Assembly: GCA_023422735.1 (NCBI GenBank)
Contig: JAFAGL010000086.1
Coordinates: 1 to 8,821 of the forward strand
Direction of reading: 5' to 3'
Length of the DNA: 8,821 nucleotides
From: Pseudomonadota bacterium
GTDB lineage: Bacteria; Pseudomonadota; Alphaproteobacteria; Rhizobiales; Rhizobiaceae
Positions 1-6,191 of the stretch are shown piece by piece; positions within the stretch are counted from its first letter, which is position 1, and each line of letters starts with the position of its first letter. The notes beneath the pieces are model-generated. The model was not told the DNA's origin. It made no database searches and saw nothing but the letters and a program-made list of their open reading frames with translations. A program made the translations under genes and the position numbers.

Positions 1-175
1 GGATTGCGCCCAGGCTGATCGGCCCCACGAAATTGATAGCCAAGAAAGCTCCGGCTTCATCGAAAAGCATTGCGAACAGGAGATAGCCGACAAGCGCGCA
101 AAGAAAGCCGAGTTCCCAGGATGAGACATCCACTGGGGCGCAGTTTTTCAAGCCACCTGGCAAAGAAACCGTCAT
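1..175 (-). CDS. N-terminal part of a membrane protein (cut by window edge)
   Basis: The first 58 residues of a minus-strand gene start at an ATG at 175-173 and continue past base 1. An in-frame TGA lies about 45 bases upstream with no ATG, GTG or TTG between, so this start is well fixed. After a short polar leader, residues about 21-37 form a hydrophobic helix (GFLCALVGYLLFAMLF). A short acidic turn (DEAG) follows, then a second hydrophobic stretch (AFLAINFVGPISLGAI), so this is an integral inner-membrane protein. The position beside polysaccharide glycosyltransferases suggests a polymerase, ligase, flippase or membrane acyltransferase, but too little is visible to choose. The start overlaps by ATGA the stop of a possible small gene at 172-336. 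No convincing ribosome binding site precedes it, which fits translational coupling. Confidence 0.65.
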   Translation of the reverse strand, partial: MTVSLPGGLKNCAPVDVSSWELGFLCALVGYLLFAMLFDEAGAFLAINFVGPISLGAI

Positions 176-336
176 CGCGCTGCCGCCCCGGATAGCTGCC
201 TGCGCAATGCGAATCGGACTTCACGCGAACTGATGCCGCTCATCATCTGTTGGGCGGCAGGTGGATGGAAAAATTCGCCAAGCCCGGAAACAAGCGAAAA
301 CGGGCCAATCCGGTCCACCCCCTTTCGCGCGCTCAC
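172..336 (-). CDS. possible small protein, 54 residues, coupled to the membrane gene
   Basis: I do not recognise this protein. A minus-strand frame begins with GTG at 336-334, preceded by the ribosome-binding-like AAAGG about 9 nt upstream. It ends in TGA at 174-172, overlapping the next ATG as ATGA, the same junction type that joins the polysaccharide genes to the right. The product is basic at both ends with a mildly hydrophobic middle (IGPFSLVSGLGEFFHPP, from residue 10) and an Arg-rich tail. It reads more like a protein than the opposite strand does here, where the upstream extension of the DUF2793 frame has no family resemblance. Against it: it leaves only 36 bases to the divergent DUF2793 start, so both promoters would lie inside genes. 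The same frame is also open far upstream as an antisense shadow. It may be non-coding. Confidence 0.33.
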   Translation of the reverse strand: MSARKGVDRIGPFSLVSGLGEFFHPPAAQQMMSGISSREVRFALRRQLSGAAAR

Positions 337-357
337 ATCATGCGACCTTTCCAAGCT

Positions 358-363
358 GCAGGA
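358..363 (+). promoter_or_regulatory. ribosome binding site that sets the DUF2793 start
   Basis: The sequence GCAGGA (AGGA at 360-363) lies 9 nt before the ATG at 373. It supports 373 over the in-frame ATG at 250, whose extra 41 residues are rich in Arg, Lys and Pro and unlike the family's N-terminus. Confidence 0.6.
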
Positions 364-372
364 ACCTTGCGC

Positions 373-2040
373 ATGACCGAAATCTCGCCAAACCTTCTTC
401 TTCCCTACATCATGCCCTCGCAGGCACAAAAGCATGTCACGCATAATGAAGCGATCCGGGCACTGGATGCCTTGACCCAGATCGCCGTGCTCGACCGAGA
501 CCTGACCACGCCGCCGACGCAGGCTGAAGATGGCGACCGCTATCTCGTGCCGGGGGGCGCGACCGGCGCTTGGTCGAACAGGGCCGGTCAGCTGGCGGCC
601 TGGCAGGATGGCGCATGGGATTTCTATATGCCGAGGGAGGGTTGGCTCGTTTGGGTGATCGATGACAGCCGCCTGCTGGTGCGCCGTGATGGCGAATGGC
701 AGGAACTGCCCAATACAGGCACCGGCGGCGGCGGCGGCACCGGGAGCGGTGAGATTGCCGGTCCTATCAATCAGATCCTCAGCAATGCCGGACTGGTTTA
801 TCGCAACGATCCGAGCGCTGTTGCAGGGACCGGTGGCTACAAATTGAGCAGCTATTACCAGGCTGCTGCCTGGACCAACGGGCCCGCGCACGAGCCGAAT
901 TATATCGATGATGTCTGGGCCAGCGGCATCAATATGGCCGGCGTCGGCCTGCCTGCGGATCCCACACGCCAATATGCCGCCTGGCACATGGAATCGAAGT
1001 TCTATTCCAATCCCCAGCAGCCAAGTCCGTGGACAGAGGTATTCTTGCATGTGGTCGACAAGCAAAACGGCGTAAGGCGGCCGATTGCATGGGTGGGCGC
1101 GCATGACGGCAGCTATGGCAATGTCACGCTCGCGCAATCGATGCTGCTTGTGCAAGACAACAGCCATCGCTCCAAGATCGACCTCAATTTCGAAACCAAT
1201 GCAGCCTTGGTTTATGACGGTCTGATCACGACCTATCTGGCCAACAATGTGCCGCCGCATCGCCAGCGCAATGCAGCCAATGTTTCCACCATTGCCTTGC
1301 CTTATGTCGATGACGCCGACAATCTGGTGCTGTCGCAGCCCGTCACGCAAGCGCTGTCTGCCGGCTCCAAGAACGCCGCTGGCCTGCGCGCCCGCACGCG
1401 TGGCTATAATACCGATGTGCTTTCGGCCGAAGCGCCAACCGGCGTGGCGGCCACCTTCGCGCTTTCCTGCGGGACGACGCAAAGTGAAAGCACGGAGATT
1501 TCGGTGACGGCCGACGGAACGACGATCGTGCAGGCCGCGCCAAACGCCATTTCCGAAAGCCAGATCGGGCGCTTCATCCGGGGTGAAAACGTGCCGGCCA
1601 GCACACGGATCATCGATGTGGTCGACGCCACACATTTCAAAACCAGTGCGGCTCTGCCGGCGACGGTCACCGGCATCGTTATGAACGCGCGCACCCGGCG
1701 CTCGGTCGAATATGGCGTCGACCACGCCGGCGTCGTGACCGTCGATTATTCCGCAAGCTGCATGTTTCGCGACAAGACTGCGAGCTACGGGGCCGGGCTG
1801 CATCTTTACCAGGGCAATGTCGGCATCGGCGCGGGCGCATCCTATCCCACGGGTGCAAAGCTGGTTGTCGATGGCCCGGTGCGCTTGAAGGCCTACCCGA
1901 AGGGCGCGCTTCCTTCGCCGAATGGAGCAGGTGCGGGCGCGCTCGCTTATGTGGTCGACGCAGCCGATGGTCCGACGCTTGTATGTTCGGATGGCACCGA
2001 CTGGCGGGTTTTGGCGGCGCTCGGTGCAGCGCTGTCCTGA
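373..2040 (+). CDS. DUF2793 domain protein with phage tail-fibre-like C-terminus
   Basis: The protein has 555 residues. Residues about 5-112 match the DUF2793 pattern: the SPNLLLPYIMPSQAQKHVTHNEA opening shortened here to LPYIMPSQAQKHVTHNEA, then LDRDL, GDRYLVP and AWQDGAWDFYMPREGWLVWV. The domain has no known activity and is found in prophage, gene-transfer-agent and free-standing bacterial genes. A Gly-rich linker (117-126) follows. The middle region (about 130-390) is unrecognised and rich in aromatic and polar residues. Residues 395-443 (QIGRFIRG, then VPASTRIIDVVDATHFKTS) resemble small beta domains of virion and tail proteins. The end (about 480-548: GNVGIG, LVVDGPVRLK, YVVDAADGPTLVCSDGTDWR) resembles tail-fibre C-termini. 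No signal peptide or membrane helix is visible. The gene converges on the glycosyltransferase operon. Binding or processing of the locus polysaccharide is inference only. Confidence 0.9.
   Translation: MTEISPNLLLPYIMPSQAQKHVTHNEAIRALDALTQIAVLDRDLTTPPTQAEDGDRYLVPGGATGAWSNRAGQLAAWQDGAWDFYMPREGWLVWVIDDSRLLVRRDGEWQELPNTGTGGGGGTGSGEIAGPINQILSNAGLVYRNDPSAVAGTGGYKLSSYYQAAAWTNGPAHEPNYIDDVWASGINMAGVGLPADPTRQYAAWHMESKFYSNPQQPSPWTEVFLHVVDKQNGVRRPIAWVGAHDGSYGNVTLAQSMLLVQDNSHRSKIDLNFETNAALVYDGLITTYLANNVPPHRQRNAANVSTIALPYVDDADNLVLSQPVTQALSAGSKNAAGLRARTRGYNTDVLSAEAPTGVAATFALSCGTTQSESTEISVTADGTTIVQAAPNAISESQIGRFIRGENVPASTRIIDVVDATHFKTSAALPATVTGIVMNARTRRSVEYGVDHAGVVTVDYSASCMFRDKTASYGAGLHLYQGNVGIGAGASYPTGAKLVVDGPVRLKAYPKGALPSPNGAGAGALAYVVDAADGPTLVCSDGTDWRVLAALGAALS
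724..738 (+). repeat. (GGC)5 tract encoding the glycine linker
   Basis: Five perfect GGC triplets encode the Gly run after the DUF2793 domain at about residues 118-122. Because the unit is three bases, slippage would change linker length without breaking the frame. Confidence 0.8.
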
Positions 2041-2055
2041 TTTGGGATCAATCGC

Positions 2056-2082
2056 GCGCGCGGCGTGTTGAGCGCCGTGCGC
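2056..2082. terminator. GC-rich hairpin between convergent genes
   Basis: The arms 2056-2065 and 2073-2082 pair over 10 positions with one G-T wobble, around a 7-nt loop (2066-2072). The hairpin lies in the 80-base gap between the stop of the DUF2793 gene (2040) and the stop of the last glycosyltransferase gene (2121), where a two-way terminator is expected. Neither side carries a clear T-run, so it is not a textbook intrinsic terminator. It may slow polymerase, act with Rho, or protect 3' ends. Confidence 0.5.
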
Positions 2083-2120
2083 AACCTTCAAAGCCTGGAC
2101 GTGACGAATGCGTGCAACTG

Positions 2121-3335
2121 TCATGCCGCCACACGCGGCCTGACGGTTGAACCGCGTTTTCCAACATGGTCGAGCGCGCGCATCAGCCCGTTGATGCTGT
2201 GTCGCATCGCACTGTCTTCGAAAATACGAAGCGATGCGGCAGCCATGCGGTCCCGCAGTTTCGGATCGCCGATCAACGCCTGAAGCGCCTGAACCAATCC
2301 GTCGACATCACCGCATGGATAGATGCGCGCATTGACGTCTGGCCGGGCAATATCCGTTTTGCCGATCAACCCCACACGATCGCTGACAATCAATGGCAAG
2401 CCGATCGCGCAGGCTTCGGAGCCGACAAGGGGATGCGGATCATGCTCGGAACCGATCACGAGTGTATCGGCTGCGCAATAAAACAAAGGCAACCGGTCGA
2501 GATTCACGAAGCCGGCAAAATGCGCCGTTACGCCGGTTTCACGTGCTTTCTCCTGTAAGTCGTCAAGTATCGGACCGTTGCCGCAAAACAGCACATGCAG
2601 CGGCTGATCCGCTTTCACCTTCGCGGCAGCAGCGAGCAGATCGGCCGGGCGCTTTCTTTCACTCAGTTTTCCAACGAAAAGCGCAATGAAAGCCTCATCG
2701 GGAATATCGAAGCGTCGGCGAATGGCCATGCGCATGGCTGCCCGATTCTGACGGGCATGACGGTAAACCGTCTCGTCGATCGGAAAGGGGCTGCGAAATT
2801 GCTTATGCTCGGAAACGCCGAGTCGCGACCAGAAGATTTCGTTCTGATCGCCGACCGTCAAAACCGCTGAAACCTGGCGCATCACAAAGCCAACCGCCAG
2901 ACTGCGGAGGCGCGATCTTGCATTGTCCTGATAGGGCTGGGCATCACCATCGCCCGCCATGATCACAGGCACCCGGTTCATCCGTGCCCAACCAATGGCG
3001 CGAAGGGCGGTCAGTTGCGCGTATCCGTAAACCAGCACCACCGATGGCGAGAATTCGCGCAAGGCAGAGCCGAGACTTGGATTGTTGATTGCGCGAAAGG
3101 AAACGGCTTCGATAGAATCGGCTTCCTCCAGGAAACGGTGATCATAACCTTCCAGAAGATCGCCTGCCCAGGCAAAACTTGTGTTCATCTCGGCGTCGAA
3201 GCTTGGATCTATTCCGATCCGGCTTGCGAAAAACACCTTGAGATCGAGATCGGCGCGCAGCGCCAATGCGCGATATAGCGGGACGAAGTGCTGGATCGGA
3301 TGCGACACGACGATCGCCAGCCGATGCCTGCTCAT
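2121..3335 (-). CDS. family 4 (GT-B) glycosyltransferase, last gene of operon
   Basis: This 404-residue protein has two GT-B halves. The N-terminal acceptor half opens with IVVSHPIQHFVPLYRALA (residues 8-25), a start typical of polysaccharide GT4 enzymes. The nucleotide-sugar half begins near 215 with LFVGKLSERKRPADLLAAAA (220-239) and has CGNGP (251-255). The signature region (residues 296-319, GSEACAIGLPLIVSD in its second half) follows the EX7E layout, but the first acidic residue appears to be Asp299, with Glu307 as the second. It should transfer a sugar from a nucleotide donor to a lipid-linked oligosaccharide at the cytoplasmic membrane face. Donor and linkage cannot be read from sequence. 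The ATG at 3335 overlaps the previous stop as ATGA, with GAAGG about 10 nt upstream. The Arg-rich C-terminal tail (from about 390) may help membrane contact. Confidence 0.92.
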   Translation of the reverse strand: MSRHRLAIVVSHPIQHFVPLYRALALRADLDLKVFFASRIGIDPSFDAEMNTSFAWAGDLLEGYDHRFLEEADSIEAVSFRAINNPSLGSALREFSPSVVLVYGYAQLTALRAIGWARMNRVPVIMAGDGDAQPYQDNARSRLRSLAVGFVMRQVSAVLTVGDQNEIFWSRLGVSEHKQFRSPFPIDETVYRHARQNRAAMRMAIRRRFDIPDEAFIALFVGKLSERKRPADLLAAAAKVKADQPLHVLFCGNGPILDDLQEKARETGVTAHFAGFVNLDRLPLFYCAADTLVIGSEHDPHPLVGSEACAIGLPLIVSDRVGLIGKTDIARPDVNARIYPCGDVDGLVQALQALIGDPKLRDRMAAASLRIFEDSAMRHSINGLMRALDHVGKRGSTVRPRVAA

Positions 3336-4456
3336 GCGGCAAGGACCTTCAAAAGCTGGCTGGTTCCGGCGACCGCGTCACTTTGCGCGAACAGTTGCTC
3401 GGCGCGGTGGCGTGCGCCCGCGCGCCAGGAAGCGCGCTCGTCTTCAGTCAATGCCGCAAAACCATCGATCCTTGCAGCAAAATCTTGCGGCGTATGCAAA
3501 GGCAGGTCCCAGCCGGCTTTGTCGGCTGTCAGGTCGCGCCATGGGGTGCGGTCCGAAAGCAGAGCGGGGACACCACAACTCAGCGCTTCGAAGATCGCAT
3601 GGCCGAAATTCTCTCCCGCGCTCGGCAAAAACAGGAGGTCGGCATTCGCGAGAATACCGGGAAGCGCGGAACTGGCATAAGTGCCGTGATGCGTGACGCC
3701 GATATGCGGCGGCAGTTCTTCAGCCATGGCGAGGCACATGCGCCAATGGTCGCCATCTTCCACGGGTCCATAAATGTCGAACTGAACAGGGGTCGAAACG
3801 TCTTGCAAAACACGCAAGGCGAAAGCGAGGTTCTTGATCGGCGCGATGCGACCAAGAAACACCAATCGCAAAGTCTCAGAAGGCTGATGCGGCAGCGGAT
3901 TCAACGGCGCACGGATATTCGGCGCGATCTCGACATTTTGCTTCGGCAAAACCGTCTCGATCATTTGTGCTTCTGCTTGGCTGGTCGCGTGCAAGGTAAC
4001 ATCGCGGAGCAGTCCAGCAGCTTGGACAAACCGCAGATAGCTTCGCTTTCGCGTTGATTTCAAACGCATCGCGGCTGCGCCGAACTCGCCGCGCGGGGAC
4101 AGCAAGAAGCGTTTGCCGGATAACAGGCCGAGCCTTTTGGCAATAAGAATCGGAATGGTGAATTCACGATCAAAGAAGCCGTTCAGCCAGATGAGATCGG
4201 GTGCGCAGTCCCGGATGGCTTTCAGCAGATGTCGAGGCAGAATTTGGCCGCCCGAAAGGTAATGCGCGACGAAATCCGGGTTCGGGACCGTGCTGCTTTC
4301 ATGCGTCGAACTAGGCGTGGCCCGCGCGAGGAGATGAAACTCGAATTGATCTTCCAGAGCTTTGGTGAGGGCTTTGAAGCTTTGATTGGGCCCTGAGGCA
4401 TCGTTTCCTGGCCAGAATGACCCGATGACGCACAGAATTCTAGGACGCGTGGGCAT
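3332..4456 (-). CDS. family 4 (GT-B) glycosyltransferase
   Basis: This 374-residue GT-B enzyme opens with RILCVIGSFWPGNDASGPNQ (residues 6-25), the Gly-rich N-terminal loop of GT4 proteins. The donor half carries LVFLGRIAPIKNL (198-210) and FDIYGPVEDG (226-235). A clear EX7E motif spans Glu282 to Glu290 and is followed by ALSCGVPALLSD. It is predicted to add one sugar of the repeat unit in a retaining reaction. I chose the ATG at 4456 because it forms TGATG with the preceding stop (1-nt overlap) and places the first beta strand at the usual distance. A GTG at 4471 adds five residues and has a better ribosome binding site (CAGG, about 7 nt away), so it remains possible. The stop overlaps the next gene as ATGA. 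Confidence 0.92.
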   Translation of the reverse strand: MPTRPRILCVIGSFWPGNDASGPNQSFKALTKALEDQFEFHLLARATPSSTHESSTVPNPDFVAHYLSGGQILPRHLLKAIRDCAPDLIWLNGFFDREFTIPILIAKRLGLLSGKRFLLSPRGEFGAAAMRLKSTRKRSYLRFVQAAGLLRDVTLHATSQAEAQMIETVLPKQNVEIAPNIRAPLNPLPHQPSETLRLVFLGRIAPIKNLAFALRVLQDVSTPVQFDIYGPVEDGDHWRMCLAMAEELPPHIGVTHHGTYASSALPGILANADLLFLPSAGENFGHAIFEALSCGVPALLSDRTPWRDLTADKAGWDLPLHTPQDFAARIDGFAALTEDERASWRAGARHRAEQLFAQSDAVAGTSQLLKVLAA

Positions 4457-5274
4457 CAGGTTTCGTACCACGCAGCGACCTGTTCGACAGGTACGGCCAC
4501 AATCTCCCCGGCATGCCCGACACGCTTCAGTTCACGACCAGCTTTGATCGGCTCGTCAGCACGGAACAACGTATAATCATATCCGTGCAGAACCTGCGTG
4601 CAGTCGCCGCCGTTTTCGGGAAGCACTTGCATGATCAGCAGCGGACGTTTTTCGCGCAAAAGTGTTTGTGCGCCAAAAAGTATGCTGCTTTCCGAGGTTT
4701 TGGCATGGCACCTGATGAGATCGGGGGCCGCACGTCGTTCGGCCAGCCAATCGAGCGACAGGGTGACCATCCCCGTGCAGGTTTTGTCAGCCTGTACATC
4801 ATGCACGGCTTGATGTGGATGTCGGACGGCGCTTTGGCGCGCTGCACGATAGCGCTCCGCCATGTTGGTTTGGTCGGAAATCTCTGCCTCGACCAGCGAG
4901 ACCGGCAGGTCGGGATTGGCTTTGTGGGTGCGGCGAAGAAGGCTTTGCTTGAAAGCATTGGGCTCAATCGCGACGATCTCACCAGCCTCTTCCACCATGT
5001 GACCGGCGGAAAAGGTAAAAGCACCCAAATTCGCGCCGACATCCCAGACAACCATGCCCGGTTTCACGAATCGGCGGGCGTGATCCAGCGAACCGGGCTC
5101 AATGGGTTTTGCGGTGGAAGAAAGCGGGCGCAGACTATCGCGGAGCGAAAGATAGATCTGGCGATTTCCGAACTCGGACGGCAAACGGCGTCGCATGACG
5201 ACGTTTTGCGTCGCGCGCTTGAGAATACGATGCAAGGGTCCGGATTTGGTCCGTACGATATCAGGAAAAGTCAC
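4456..5274 (-). CDS. FkbM-family methyltransferase with altered motif
   Basis: This 272-residue protein shows the FkbM methyltransferase fold. The S-adenosylmethionine loop is VVWDVGANLGAFTF (residues 75-88), motif II is EIVAIEPNAF (99-108), and ISDQTN (132-137) and LSLDWL (172-177) fall where the family has matching segments. Members usually O-methylate sugars or polyketides. The expected LIKIDVEGAE segment reads LIRCHAKTSE here (186-195), so the conserved Asp, Glu and Gly are His, Lys and Thr. The frame continues cleanly through this point and the neighbouring residues still align, so it is not an obvious frameshift. The enzyme may be inactive, act as a structural partner, or belong to a divergent subgroup. 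It starts with GTG at 5274, overlapping the upstream stop as GTGA, with GGGG about 9 nt upstream. Its stop shares one base with the next ATG. Confidence 0.85.
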   Translation of the reverse strand: MTFPDIVRTKSGPLHRILKRATQNVVMRRRLPSEFGNRQIYLSLRDSLRPLSSTAKPIEPGSLDHARRFVKPGMVVWDVGANLGAFTFSAGHMVEEAGEIVAIEPNAFKQSLLRRTHKANPDLPVSLVEAEISDQTNMAERYRAARQSAVRHPHQAVHDVQADKTCTGMVTLSLDWLAERRAAPDLIRCHAKTSESSILFGAQTLLREKRPLLIMQVLPENGGDCTQVLHGYDYTLFRADEPIKAGRELKRVGHAGEIVAVPVEQVAAWYET

Positions 5275-6191
5275 AAACGGTAGCCCCAGCGTTCAGTCAG
5301 GTGCAGTTTGAAGGCATCCAGCCCATGGCGGTCGATATATTGCCGGGCTTCGTCGATCTTGGCGTCAACAAGCATCCAGTTCCAATAGCCTTGAAGAAAG
5401 TGGAAAAGGAAGCCCTGCCGCCCGTCAAGGAAGCCGAGTAAAAGGAAATATCGGACCAGGAAATACACGGTGCCGCGTAGATAAAGCGGCATCCGAGCAA
5501 ATAGCCTGGTTTTCAGGATGCGCTTGAACTGTGCCTGACCGCTTTGACCACTCGCCAAACTCTCATCGACCGGCAACAGATTGCGTTCCTGTGCGACGAA
5601 ATCGATCATCTGGCGGGTTGCATACCCGTTATGCTTGTCGGTCCACCAGGAAATGTCGTTCAGGTTCTCATCCACGAAATCATGCGCAAAGGTGATGCTG
5701 CGGCCACGTTCCAGCACGATGTGCTCGTCCATCCAGCGGTTTTCGATGCGCCCTGCGCCATGTCTCCAGAGCCGCAAAAGAACGGTGGGATAATATCCGC
5801 CGTAACGGATCCAGCGGCCGCGAAAAAAGACCTTGCGGCGCAAGCTGATGCCAGTGACATCGGAACCCACATTTCCCAATCGCGCAAACAGCTCCCTTAT
5901 CAGGTCCGGTTCCAGATATTCATCGGCATCAAGCCGTAGGACCCAGGGCGTCTGAATGTCGGCATGATCGAGCGCCCATTGAAACTGCTCGGCATAATTC
6001 AGCCAGCGTCGCTGATGCACATCGGCCCCAAAAGCGCGCGCGATTGCCGTCGTTTCATCGCTGGAGAAACTGTCCACCACCACCACGCGCTCAACATATG
6101 GGTTGATGCGTTCCAGGCAGCGGCGGATATGCAAGGCTTCGTTGCGGGTGAGAACGATCACCGTGATCGGCAGGACGGGCTGTGCGTTCAT
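5271..6191 (-). CDS. family 2 glycosyltransferase, WaaE/KdtX-like
   Basis: This 306-residue GT-A enzyme starts with ITVIVLTRNEALHIRRCLE (9-27), the nucleotide-binding strand of GT2. VVVVDSFSSDET (36-47) and the metal-binding DAD (88-90, in VLRLDADEYLEP) follow. The pattern is closest to the WaaE/KdtX-like beta-1,4-glucosyltransferase group. Residues about 236-275 (YLRGTVYFLVRYFLLLGFLD and on) form hydrophobic or amphipathic segments that likely dock it to the inner membrane. It should invert configuration while transferring a sugar to a lipid-linked acceptor. The ATG at 6191 was chosen over longer in-frame extensions because it overlaps the upstream stop as ATGA and begins the domain directly. 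The longer frame would lie inside the asparagine synthase gene. A GAAGG sits about 10 nt upstream. Its stop overlaps the methyltransferase start as GTGA. Confidence 0.93.
   Translation of the reverse strand: MNAQPVLPITVIVLTRNEALHIRRCLERINPYVERVVVVDSFSSDETTAIARAFGADVHQRRWLNYAEQFQWALDHADIQTPWVLRLDADEYLEPDLIRELFARLGNVGSDVTGISLRRKVFFRGRWIRYGGYYPTVLLRLWRHGAGRIENRWMDEHIVLERGRSITFAHDFVDENLNDISWWTDKHNGYATRQMIDFVAQERNLLPVDESLASGQSGQAQFKRILKTRLFARMPLYLRGTVYFLVRYFLLLGFLDGRQGFLFHFLQGYWNWMLVDAKIDEARQYIDRHGLDAFKLHLTERWGYRL

Noticed and set aside
250..372. Upstream extension of the DUF2793 gene to the ATG at 250
   Set aside because: The extra 41 residues do not fit the family's N-terminus, and AGGA at 360-363 points to the ATG at 373.
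172..2124. 650-residue minus-strand coding sequence
   Set aside because: It lies antisense to a gene with a recognisable DUF2793 domain, and its product has the skewed Arg/His/Gly/Ala composition of a shadow frame with no visible domain. Kept only as a finding.
3266..4057. 263-residue plus-strand frame opposite the glycosyltransferases
   Set aside because: It is antisense to a clear GT4 gene, rich in Arg, Gln and Cys, and has no motif.
4684..4720. Frameshift as the cause of the altered FkbM motif
   Set aside because: Residues on both sides of the altered segment align with the family in the same frame and spacing, so substitutions are more likely than compensating indels.
4513..5283. 256-residue plus-strand frame opposite the FkbM gene
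   Set aside because: It is a shadow of the methyltransferase gene. The minus frame has the SAM-binding loop and overlaps both neighbours.
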